Assembly (NCBI GenBank): GCA_013695905.1
Contig: JACCZQ010000461.1
Span: 1 to 6,142, forward strand
Direction of reading: 5' to 3'
DNA: 6,142 bases
Source of the DNA: Chthoniobacterales bacterium
GTDB lineage: Bacteria > Verrucomicrobiota > Verrucomicrobiia > Chthoniobacterales > UBA10450
Shown here: piece by piece, positions 1-6,142 of the stretch
How the letters are laid out: each line of letters opens with the position of its first letter
How positions within the stretch are numbered: position 1 is the stretch's first letter
Notes under the pieces: model-generated
The model's input: only the letters and a program-made list of their open reading frames with translations
Database searches by the model: none
Told to the model about the DNA's origin: nothing
Position numbers and translations under genes: made by a program

Positions 1-1022
1 CCAACCCGGCCGACATCGTGGCCAATACCGACGGGAATTACTTCGGGTTCGCCGATCCCGACATCAACGATGCAGGCCGCGTGGTCTTCATCGCGAGTCT
101 CGACGACGGCAGCTACTCCGGCATCTTCGACGGCCCCGACCCGGTGGCCGACGCGGTCATCACCACCCAGGGCCCCTACCGCCTCGTCACCGACCTCCAG
201 TCCCTCAATAACAAGGATCTGCTGGTGTTCGGCGCGAGTCTCGACAGCGCTCCTAAGGGCAAGGGCATCTTCACCGGTCCGGACCCGGTCGCCGACAAGA
301 TCATCTACACCGGCGATGCCCTGTTCGGCTCCACGCTGACCAATTTTTTCTTCAACAAAGGTTTGAACGACCGTGGCGACGTGGCTTTTTTCTACGAGCT
401 GGCCGACGGCCGCATCGGTATCGCCCTCGCCGCCGTCGAGCTGTTTCGCAGCGTGACTTCGCGAAAAACGCACGGTAGCGCCGGGACGTTCGACATCAAC
501 CTTCCTATCGGCGGCCCGGTAAACATCGAGGACCGCAGCGGTGGGAACACAGGCAATCACACCATGGTATTTACGTTCCTGAAGCCGGTGGCGAGCGTCG
601 GGGCCCGGAACGTGACAGGCCAGAGCGGCAGCCCATCGATCGTGGAAGCCGGGACCGGCCCAGGGCCGCAGGCTAATCAGTACACGGTCAATCTCACCGG
701 CGTGAATAACGCCCAGACCATCAGTGTGACGTTGTCGAATGTGACCGATACGGAAGGAGGGGTAATTCCCAGTGCGACCGGCACGATGGGTGTGCTTTTG
801 GGCGATGTGGACCAAAACCGCTCGGTCGATGGCAATGACGTGTCAGCCGTGCAAGCGAGAACGCGCCAACCGGTCGATAGTAGCAATTTCAAGGCTGACG
901 TAAATGCGTCGGGCCAAATAGACGGGAATGATGTCTCTTTAACCCAGAGCCAAACAGGAACCATCCTGCCCTCCCAAAAAGCAACAAGCAAATTAAGACA
1001 CCGGGCTCGATCCCAACCATAA
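1..1022 (+). CDS. NxxGxxAF-repeat extracellular protein with C-terminal dockerin-like domain (5' partial)
   Basis: The frame is already open at base 3, so the N-terminus lies outside the window; the GTG at 18 is internal, not the start. About 339 residues are visible. Residue numbers here count from that GTG. Residues 16-140 hold three degenerate units built on the NxxGxxAF theme (NDAGRVVF, LNNKDLLVF, NDRGDVAF). The first two end in GPDPVAD, and NPADIV at the very edge is the tail of an earlier unit. A linker module (about 141-260) begins SRKTHGSAGTFDI, a type I recall from verrucomicrobial surface proteins. It is followed by two dockerin-like calcium loops (263-275 and 294-306). The family is usually exported and often beta-propeller-like; that fold and export are inferred, since the signal peptide is off-window. 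The PEP-CTERM gene starts 2 bases after the stop, suggesting coupled expression. The molecular function is unknown. Confidence 0.8.
   Translation, partial: NPADIVANTDGNYFGFADPDINDAGRVVFIASLDDGSYSGIFDGPDPVADAVITTQGPYRLVTDLQSLNNKDLLVFGASLDSAPKGKGIFTGPDPVADKIIYTGDALFGSTLTNFFFNKGLNDRGDVAFFYELADGRIGIALAAVELFRSVTSRKTHGSAGTFDINLPIGGPVNIEDRSGGNTGNHTMVFTFLKPVASVGARNVTGQSGSPSIVEAGTGPGPQANQYTVNLTGVNNAQTISVTLSNVTDTEGGVIPSATGTMGVLLGDVDQNRSVDGNDVSAVQARTRQPVDSSNFKADVNASGQIDGNDVSLTQSQTGTILPSQKATSKLRHRARSQP
123..305 (+). repeat. Tandem protein-repeat tail seen at DNA level
   Basis: Bases 123-161 and 267-305 are 39-nt copies, 144 nt (48 codons) apart, matching at 31 of 39 positions. They encode IFDGPDPVADAVI and IFTGPDPVADKII. 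They mark the ends of two successive NxxGxxAF units in the partial gene. Several differences fall in third codon positions, which fits old duplication under protein-level selection. Confidence 0.75.
804..935 (+). repeat. Paired dockerin-type calcium-binding loops
   Basis: Bases 804-842 encode DVDQNRSVDGNDV and bases 897-935 encode DVNASGQIDGNDV. Both carry acidic or polar residues at loop positions 1, 3, 5, 9 and 12, the F-hand pattern of dockerin type I. The spacing of 31 residues between loops and the duplicated IDGNDV/VDGNDV ending fit a complete two-loop dockerin. The assignment is by motif only. Confidence 0.75.
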
Positions 1023-1024
1023 CT

Positions 1025-1702
1025 GTGAAAAAAGCGCTCTTCATTCTCAGCTTTGTCATGGTGGCGTCCTGGGCCTCGGCTCAAACGACCATCTCTGTCG
1101 CAGGCACGAACGGCACAATTGACCTTTCGAGCACGAACGTTTTCAACACCCAGATCACTCTCAGCATTGCCGGGCAGCCGCCTAACAATGTCGTCTCGGT
1201 GAATTTGTTACTCATGACTCCGACGAGCGGCGTGGATTCCGGCGTCGGCTTTTTCACTGCTTACTTCTTTTCGGGCACTGCTGCCTTCCCCACCGCGAAC
1301 AGCGGTTCAAGCGCTGGCAATCAATCCACCTTCAGTTTGGCCGGGAGCGGACCTAACGCCGGATTTAGCGTCAGCAATCCCAGCTTCGATCTCGGAGCGA
1401 ATGTCGGCGCCGGATCCGCCGTTAGCACGACGGGTGGTCTGACGAATTTCATCGTTAACACCCTGCGGTTTACGGCCGCCCCGAACACGCCAGCTGGAAC
1501 GTATAACTTTCGTGCGACTCTCGGACCCTTTAGTCCGGAAGGCACGGTCGTGGCCGATTCCAACAATGTGCAATATGAACTCACGTCGAATCCTGAGTTC
1601 AGCATCACGGTTGTGCCGGAACCCTCCACCTGGGCATTGCTCGGCCTCGGAGTCCTTGGCTTCTTGGGCGCGACAATGCTGCGCCGCCGTCGAACCGCCT
1701 AA
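1025..1702 (+). CDS. PEP-CTERM sorting domain protein, secreted beta-rich
   Basis: The product is a 225-residue protein. Residues 1-19 form a signal peptide: MKK, a hydrophobic core, then ASA just before Q20. Residues 197-225 form a textbook PEP-CTERM anchor: VPEPSTW, a hydrophobic helix (about 203-219), then RRRR. Exosortase recognises such tails, cleaving and anchoring or releasing the protein at the cell surface; no exosortase gene is in the window. The body is Ser/Thr/Asn/Gly-rich, low in Lys and has no cysteine, as expected for an exported beta-sandwich. Its outline is an early strand FNTQITLSIAG, a late LRFTAAPNTPAGTYNF and a final FSITV before the anchor, which resembles cohesin or Ig-like domains. 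The GTG start at 1025 is chosen because it gives a clean signal peptide. No Shine-Dalgarno is seen, which is consistent with coupling to the upstream stop. Confidence 0.88.
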   Translation: MKKALFILSFVMVASWASAQTTISVAGTNGTIDLSSTNVFNTQITLSIAGQPPNNVVSVNLLLMTPTSGVDSGVGFFTAYFFSGTAAFPTANSGSSAGNQSTFSLAGSGPNAGFSVSNPSFDLGANVGAGSAVSTTGGLTNFIVNTLRFTAAPNTPAGTYNFRATLGPFSPEGTVVADSNNVQYELTSNPEFSITVVPEPSTWALLGLGVLGFLGATMLRRRRTA

Positions 1703-1741
1703 TCTGGCGAAATTCTTCAAACGCGCTTGTTTTTGAAAACC

Positions 1742-1994
1742 GTGCCTTCCGGCCCTTGTTCGGCGGTCACGGACCTCCGCTCCAGCGCCCGGTCGAAATC
1801 GCTGCTCGCAAAAGCATGAACGCAGAGGCGACGCGCTCAATCGCCGCGACGATAAAGCCGCCCTCGAGGAAATCCGCGGCACCGTTCCGGGGCATCACCC
1901 GCCGCTTCCCGCTGCCGAGCTAGTCGGCGTCGCTCAGCGTTCGCTCCGACCTGCGCTCAAGATTTGGCTTACGAAGCCGCGCCGGGGCGGGTAA
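1742..1994 (+). pseudogene. Possible frameshifted small ORF upstream of zwf
   Basis: The 301-base gap between the PEP-CTERM gene and zwf has no intact gene. Bases 1742-1819 read from GTG as VPSGPCSAVTDLRSSARS and on to a TGA. Past a run of four A (1810-1813), another frame is open to TAA at 1992-1994 and reads in part DALNRRDDKAALEEIRG. Removing one A would join them into an 84-codon ORF ending 9 bases before zwf. I do not recognise the product. It may be a decayed gene, a sequencing error in the homopolymer, or chance openness in GC-rich DNA. No clear terminator or promoter is visible elsewhere in the gap. Confidence 0.25.
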
Positions 1995-2003
1995 TCTCCG
2001 GAC

Positions 2004-3548
2004 GTGCTACGCGATAATGATCAGCCGAACGGCAATCCACTGCGGGAGGGCATCGTCACCCGCACCGTGCCGGATCCATGCACGGTCGTCATCTTCGGCG
2101 CCACGGGTGACCTGACCCATCGCAAGCTCATCCCCGCGCTCTACAATATCGCCGCCGATGGCGAGCTGCCGCCGGACCTCACGGTCGTCGGCCTGGCGCG
2201 GCGGCCCAAGAGCGACGACGAATTCCGCCAGGACCTCGTGGAAGCGGCGAAGAAACACTCACGCCAAACCGTCCGCGACGACGTCTGGAGCAATTTCGCC
2301 GGGGCCGTTTTCTACCACCAGAGCGAGTTCGATAACGCGGAGGGCTACAAGTCGTTAGGCAAACGCCTCGAGAAAATCGAACAGGAGCGCGCCACCGGGG
2401 GCAATCGCCTCTTCTATCTCGCCGTCGCGCCGGATCAATTCCAGACTATCCTGCAAAACCTCACCGCGGCCGGGCTGAACAAGCCGCGCGAAGACGGCTG
2501 GTCACGGGTCATCGTAGAGAAGCCGTTCGGCACCGACCTCGCCTCCGCGCAAAAGTTGAACGCGATCGTGCGCGAAGCTTTCCCGGAGGAACACACCTAC
2601 CGCATCGACCATTTCCTCGGCAAAGAAACCGCGCAGAACATCATGGTGCTCCGTTTCGCGAACGCCATCTTCGAGCCGCTCTGGGATAGCCGCTACATCG
2701 ATCACGTGCAGATCACCGCCGCCGAGACACTCGGGGTGGAAGGTCGCGCCGGGTTTTATGAAAAGGCCGGCGCGCTCCGGGACATGGTCCAGAACCACCT
2801 GCTGCAACTGCTCTGCCTGGTCAGCATGGAGCCGCCCACGGATCTCCGCGCCGACAGCATCCGCGATGAGAAGGTCAAAATTGTCCGCTCCCTGCGCCGG
2901 TTCTCCGCAGAAGCCGTCGCCGAGAACGTCGTGCGCGCGCAATACACCGCCGGCGCGATCAGCGGCAAGAAAGTCGGGGGTTATCGCGAGGCCGAGAACG
3001 TGGCCGCGAATTCAAAAACAGAAACGTTCGTCGCGCTCCGTCTGCAGATCGACAACTGGCGCTGGGCCGATGTGCCGATCTACATGCGCGTCGGAAAGCG
3101 CCTGCCGAAATCCGGCACCGAGATCTCTGTCCATTTCAAAAAAGCGCCCTCCGTCTTGTTCAACAAAGAGTCCGAGGCGATGGCGCAAAACGTCCTCGTT
3201 ATCCGTATCCAACCCGACGAAGGCATCTCGCTGCGCATGCAGGCAAAGATGCCCGGCACCAGCCTCCGGATCGAGCCGGTGAAGATGGATTTTCACTACG
3301 GCACCTCCTTCGGCAAGGCCAGCCCAGAAGCCTACGAACGCCTGCTGCTCGATTCCATGGCGGGCGACGCCACGCTCTTCGCGCGCGCCGACGAAGTCGA
3401 GCAGGCGTGGGAATTCATCGATCGCATCCAGGCCGCCTGGCGCGAAGCCGAAGCTGCACCCGTGCACGAGTATCCCGCCGGCTCCTGGGGCCCCGAAGCC
3501 GCCGACGAACTGCTGGCGCGCGAAGGCCGAGCCTGGCGGAGGTTGTGA
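2004..3548 (+). CDS. zwf: Glucose-6-phosphate 1-dehydrogenase
   Basis: Cytoplasmic enzyme that oxidises glucose 6-phosphate to 6-phosphoglucono-lactone with NAD(P)+, the first step of the oxidative pentose phosphate pathway. The 514-residue length is normal for the family (about 480-515). The dinucleotide-binding loop is FGATGDL (31-37). The coenzyme/substrate lysine is in EKPFG (172-176). The signature RIDHFLGKE (200-208) supplies D202 and H203. QNH (263-265) supplies the catalytic-base histidine H265, paired with D202 by analogy with the Leuconostoc enzyme. GKRLPKSG (364-371) belongs to the C-terminal beta domain. GTG at 2004 is preferred because it retains NPLREG, an N-terminal stretch I recall from related enzymes; a GTG at 2067 is the alternative. 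No strong ribosome site is visible. opcA follows on the same strand after 229 bases, supporting the assignment. No motif is missing. Confidence 0.97.
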   Translation: MLRDNDQPNGNPLREGIVTRTVPDPCTVVIFGATGDLTHRKLIPALYNIAADGELPPDLTVVGLARRPKSDDEFRQDLVEAAKKHSRQTVRDDVWSNFAGAVFYHQSEFDNAEGYKSLGKRLEKIEQERATGGNRLFYLAVAPDQFQTILQNLTAAGLNKPREDGWSRVIVEKPFGTDLASAQKLNAIVREAFPEEHTYRIDHFLGKETAQNIMVLRFANAIFEPLWDSRYIDHVQITAAETLGVEGRAGFYEKAGALRDMVQNHLLQLLCLVSMEPPTDLRADSIRDEKVKIVRSLRRFSAEAVAENVVRAQYTAGAISGKKVGGYREAENVAANSKTETFVALRLQIDNWRWADVPIYMRVGKRLPKSGTEISVHFKKAPSVLFNKESEAMAQNVLVIRIQPDEGISLRMQAKMPGTSLRIEPVKMDFHYGTSFGKASPEAYERLLLDSMAGDATLFARADEVEQAWEFIDRIQAAWREAEAAPVHEYPAGSWGPEAADELLAREGRAWRRL

Positions 3549-3589
3549 GCCGACCGACAGCAACCATGGCACACCCGAATCCGATAGCG

Positions 3590-3747
3590 GTCATCCTGAG
3601 GCTGGCGAAGCGCGCCGAAGGATCTCACGCCCGGAGTTTGTGCCTCCGCGCCACTGACCGACATCACTCCCGCGTCGGTCTCGCCCGGTTCGCGCACACC
3701 CGCAGCGCGGCGAGAGATCCTTCGCCGTCTGCGCGGCTCAGGATGAC
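3590..3747. repeat. Dispersed inverted-repeat element between zwf and opcA
   Basis: The left arm (3590-3626) begins GTCATCCTGAG and ends CGAAGGATCTC. The right arm (3714-3747) is its reverse complement, with both 11-nt blocks conserved exactly and a variable GC-rich middle (37 versus 34 nt). The arms enclose about 87 bases of unrelated sequence that holds no convincing ORF. Elements with this CATCCTGAG...CGAAGGATC signature are, from general knowledge, scattered between genes in many bacterial genomes and may be non-autonomous mobile or REP-like. In RNA the arms could form a long stem that modulates zwf-opcA read-through. The rest of the 3549-3777 gap shows nothing else clear. Confidence 0.8.
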
Positions 3748-3777
3748 ACGCACCACGCTTATCGCATTATCGATGCG

Positions 3778-4833
3778 ATGACCGCTCCGCAGACATTCGC
3801 CACCGGCCTGCCGGTGGAAATCGGCAAAATCGAGCGTGAGCTGAAGAAGCTTTGGGAGCAGGGCGACGAGGTGATGACCCGCGCGTCGCTCATCAATCTC
3901 GCCGTTTACAGCGAAGCTCCCGATGCACTCGCCGCAAACACACAGATCGTCGCCGAAGTGACCAAAGATCACGCCTGCCGCGCGATCGTCATGGCCGCTG
4001 CTCCGTCCGCCACGGAGGATCGCGTCGACGCGTGGATTGCCGCGCACTGCCACATCAGCCGCGCCGGCAGCAAACAGGTTTGCTCGGAGCAAATCTCTTT
4101 CGCCCTCTCCGGCTCCCTCGCGAATCTCCTGCCGAACATCGTCTTCTCGCATCTCGATTCCGATCTCCCGTTCTACCTCTGGTGGCAGGGCGAGTTCCAC
4201 GATCCGATGGACCCGCAGCTTTGGAGTTGGGTCGATCGGCTCATCTACGACAGCCAGCAATGGCGCGACTTCGACGCACAGATGCGGCTCGTCGAGACCG
4301 CGCAGTGCGACGCTACCCACCGCGTGGTCCTTTGCGACCTCAACTGGAATCGCCTCGTGCATCTGCGGCTCGCCCTCGCGCAGTTCTTTGACTCACGAAA
4401 CGCGCAGGAGCAGCTCGCCAGCATCGGCCGCGTCGAGATCGATTTCGCGCCGGCATTCCGTTCCACTGCTCTCCTTCTCGTCGGCTGGCTGGCGGCGCAG
4501 CTCGGCTGGACGTTGGTCGAAGCGGCGGATGAAAACACCATCGGCTTTTGCGATTGCGCTGGCGAAGCGATCCGCGTGTCTCTCACGGAGGCGAACCGGG
4601 AGCCCGTCAGCCGTTGCCGCCTGTTTGCTGACGGGACCGAGTTCCGCGTCGCCGATCTCCCGGAAGCCGACCTCCTGGAAGTGACAGTGCACACCGACGG
4701 CCAGGCACGCATGCACCAGCTCATGCCGGCCGGCCGGAACGATCCCGTCGCGTTGCTGAACGAAGAACTCATGCGCGGTGGCCCGCATCGCGTTTACCTG
4801 CGCGCCGTGCAGGCCGTCCGCGAGCTACTCTGA
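3778..4833 (+). CDS. opcA: OpcA-like glucose-6-phosphate dehydrogenase assembly protein
   Basis: The product is a 351-residue soluble protein of the OpcA family. In cyanobacteria this family promotes assembly and activation of glucose-6-phosphate dehydrogenase. Recognisable conserved blocks are RASLINLAVYSE (35-46), the segment VTKDHACRAI (61-70), AHCHISRAG (89-97) with QVCSEQI (100-106), and LPNIVFSHLDSDLPFYLWW (118-136). DPQLWSWVDRLIYDSQQW (145-162) completes the N-terminal OpcA domain. The C-terminal half is less conserved. There are eight cysteines, including C258-D-C260. No signal peptide or membrane helix is seen. The ATG at 3778 gives a natural N-terminus, but no Shine-Dalgarno precedes it; the ATG at 3773 is out of frame. 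Its position directly downstream of zwf is the expected partnership, although an inverted repeat lies between them. Confidence 0.92.
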   Translation: MTAPQTFATGLPVEIGKIERELKKLWEQGDEVMTRASLINLAVYSEAPDALAANTQIVAEVTKDHACRAIVMAAAPSATEDRVDAWIAAHCHISRAGSKQVCSEQISFALSGSLANLLPNIVFSHLDSDLPFYLWWQGEFHDPMDPQLWSWVDRLIYDSQQWRDFDAQMRLVETAQCDATHRVVLCDLNWNRLVHLRLALAQFFDSRNAQEQLASIGRVEIDFAPAFRSTALLLVGWLAAQLGWTLVEAADENTIGFCDCAGEAIRVSLTEANREPVSRCRLFADGTEFRVADLPEADLLEVTVHTDGQARMHQLMPAGRNDPVALLNEELMRGGPHRVYLRAVQAVRELL

Positions 4834-4856
4834 GTGTGCCGCGCCGGCGGGCGCAC
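4834..4856. terminator. GC-rich hairpin between convergent genes
   Basis: Starting right after the opcA stop, GTGTGCC (4834-4840) pairs with GGCGCAC (4850-4856). The stem is seven base pairs with one G-U wobble, and two more pairs are possible inside the loop. It sits in the 35-base space between the 3' ends of opcA and the minus-strand glycosyltransferase, where a bidirectional terminator would be expected. No T-tract follows on either strand, so intrinsic termination is unproven. Confidence 0.3.
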
Positions 4857-4868
4857 GCGCACGATGGA

Positions 4869-6056
4869 TCAGGAGTCGTTCAGGATTGCGGTTAACGATC
4901 TGACATTCACCTCGATCGCAAATTTCTCCGCGGCCGCTCTCCGCCCCGCGTCGCCGAGCCGGCGCGCCAGCGCAACGCCGCTGATCATCGTTTGCATCGC
5001 CTCCGCCAGCGCCGGCGGATCGTGCGGCGGGACCAATTCACCCGTCACGCCGGGCTGCACCATCTCCGGCACACCGGCGACCGGGGTGGAGATCACCGGC
5101 AACCCCGCCGCCATCGCTTCCATGATCACGGTCGGCAGGTTGTCCATGCCACCGTCGGCCTCCACGACGCAGGGCAACACGAACACCGCCGCACGGGCCA
5201 GGCTTTCCACGATCTCCCGCTCGCCCCGGGGTCCCACCAGCTGCATACAATCGCCAAGTGCCACGTGCTCGATCTGCGCCGCCAGCGCATCGTGCAGCGG
5301 ACCTTCCCCGACGATTTCGCAGCGAAAATGACAGCCCCGTTCCTTCAACAACGCGCACGCACTCACCAGATCCGCGAACCCCTTTTTCTCGATCAAACGC
5401 CCCACGGAGACAATCACCGGCACCTCCGCAGCAAGCGTCGCGGGGCGGAATCGCTCCAGCTGGATGCCGTTATAAACCCGGTGGATCTTCCCCGCTGCTC
5501 CTGGAAATTGCCGACGCAATTGCTCGGCCGAGAAATCACTCACCGTCACCACCGCCGTCGCCGACTCGAACAGCTTCGCGAGGCTCACCACGAAATCGCG
5601 CGGCGCGAAAATATCATTCGCGTGCGCCGTGAAGCTGTAGTCGATCCCGAAAAACTCCCGCACCCAGTAAGCCGTCCGCGCCGCCATCCCGGCGAAGTGT
5701 GCATGCACCCGCCTGCTCCCCGCCTCCCGCAGCCGCAGCCCCACGAACACCGCCTGGTAGAGCCGCAGAAAATCAGATTGCCGCCCCCACGCCTTCAGCC
5801 CACGCACCGCCGCCTCCGGCAGCTCACCGGCCTTCGCGGCGCGGTCAATCTCCGCCACCAGCGCCTTCTCCTCCGGGAGATAAACGACGCGCGAGACGAT
5901 CGCCTCATCCCAATCCTGCGGCGGCTCGCCCACCGGCCTCCGAATTGAAAAAAGCGACAGCTCCGCCCCCTGCCGGACGAGCTCCGCCACCTCACGGTAG
6001 CAAAATGTCTGGCCGAACGACGGAAACCGCTCGAACAGGTACGCCACAGGCCGCAT
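4869..6056 (-). CDS. GT4-family glycosyltransferase (GT-B fold)
   Basis: The product is a 395-residue cytoplasmic or membrane-peripheral transferase that would move a sugar from a nucleotide donor onto a glycan or lipid-linked acceptor; the exact sugar is not readable from sequence. The N-terminal domain has ERFPSFGQTF (9-18), HAHF (118-121) and FTAHANDIF (142-150), which place it near the exopolysaccharide/colanic-acid WcaL-like group. The C-terminal GT4 donor domain has NGI (196-198), SVGRLIEKKGF (217-227), VGEGPL (249-254) and DNLPTVIMEAMAAGLPV (305-321). The usual E-x7-E is D305-x7-E313 here. The ATG at 6056 is chosen because MRPVAYLFERFPS is the typical family start; a TTG at 6089 would add 11 unconvincing residues. 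Neither start has a good ribosome site. It is convergent with opcA and probably unrelated to it functionally. It may belong to a surface-polysaccharide locus. Confidence 0.9.
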   Translation of the reverse strand: MRPVAYLFERFPSFGQTFCYREVAELVRQGAELSLFSIRRPVGEPPQDWDEAIVSRVVYLPEEKALVAEIDRAAKAGELPEAAVRGLKAWGRQSDFLRLYQAVFVGLRLREAGSRRVHAHFAGMAARTAYWVREFFGIDYSFTAHANDIFAPRDFVVSLAKLFESATAVVTVSDFSAEQLRRQFPGAAGKIHRVYNGIQLERFRPATLAAEVPVIVSVGRLIEKKGFADLVSACALLKERGCHFRCEIVGEGPLHDALAAQIEHVALGDCMQLVGPRGEREIVESLARAAVFVLPCVVEADGGMDNLPTVIMEAMAAGLPVISTPVAGVPEMVQPGVTGELVPPHDPPALAEAMQTMISGVALARRLGDAGRRAAAEKFAIEVNVRSLTAILNDS

Positions 6057-6118
6057 CCGGCAATAAACGGCGGAAACCGACCCTGCCAAGGAAGGAGGCC
6101 GCCACGTCGCACGACTTC

Positions 6119-6127
6119 TGCTATAAT
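6119..6127 (+). promoter_or_regulatory. Extended -10 sigma-70-type promoter pointing out of the window
   Basis: TGCTATAAT is an exact extended -10 element (TG-N-TATAAT) in otherwise GC-rich DNA. Extended -10 promoters can work without a good -35, and none is seen about 17 bases upstream. A transcript would start near 6134 and run rightward, divergent from the glycosyltransferase. The remaining upstream bases (6057-6118) show no other gene. Confidence 0.5.
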
Positions 6128-6142
6128 TCGCCTGCCCGTGAA

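Noticed and set aside
1716..1737. Stem TTCAAA/TTTGAA as a terminator after the PEP-CTERM gene
   Set aside because: Only six A/T-rich pairs with a ten-base loop and no T-tract after it; too weak to call.
1307..1882. Minus-strand ORF of 191 codons overlapping the PEP-CTERM gene
   Set aside because: It is Arg/Ser/Ala-rich with no recognisable domain, and lies antisense to a well-supported signal-peptide/PEP-CTERM gene; it is a shadow of GC-rich codon bias.
1964..1997. TTGGCT and TAATCT as a zwf promoter
   Set aside because: The spacing is 22 bases, outside the usual range, and the -10 would almost touch the start codon.
3012..3572. Minus-strand ORF of 186 codons antisense to zwf
   Set aside because: It overlaps the conserved C-terminal domain of glucose-6-phosphate dehydrogenase and has no recognisable features.
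3664..4362. Minus-strand ORF of 232 codons across the repeat and opcA
   Set aside because: It runs antisense through conserved OpcA motifs and into the inverted repeat; no domain is recognised.
4992..5948. Plus-strand ORF of 318 codons
   Set aside because: It is antisense to the glycosyltransferase, His/Arg/Pro-rich, and has no known motif.

Overview
The window looks like a high-GC chromosomal segment from a Verrucomicrobiota-type bacterium. The clues are a PEP-CTERM protein, a dockerin-bearing NxxGxxAF-repeat protein, a zwf-opcA pair, a dispersed inverted repeat whose arms carry GTCATCCTGAG and CGAAGGATCTC, and frequent GTG starts. The phylum is an inference from gene content and protein style; no rRNA or marker gene is present.

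Left third (1-1702): a truncated extracellular repeat protein enters from the left edge and ends in a dockerin-like pair of calcium loops. Two bases after its stop begins a small secreted protein with a signal peptide and a C-terminal PEP-CTERM anchor. The two are probably co-expressed. The body of the anchored protein is a beta-rich domain whose layout resembles a cohesin, so a dockerin/anchor pair is possible (hypothesis, see findings).

Middle (1703-4833): a 301-base gap holds a possible frameshifted small ORF. It is followed by zwf (glucose-6-phosphate dehydrogenase) and opcA (its assembly/activating protein), which together form the entry step of the oxidative pentose phosphate pathway. 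A roughly 158-bp inverted-repeat element sits between zwf and opcA and interrupts what would otherwise be a tight operon.

Right third (4834-6142): a GT4-family glycosyltransferase lies on the minus strand, convergent with opcA. A GC-rich hairpin separates the two 3' ends. Upstream of the glycosyltransferase, at the right edge, a consensus extended -10 promoter (TGCTATAAT) points rightward, implying a divergent gene just outside the window.

Most of the window is ordinary housekeeping and envelope biology. The dockerin/PEP-CTERM pair is the part most worth following up.
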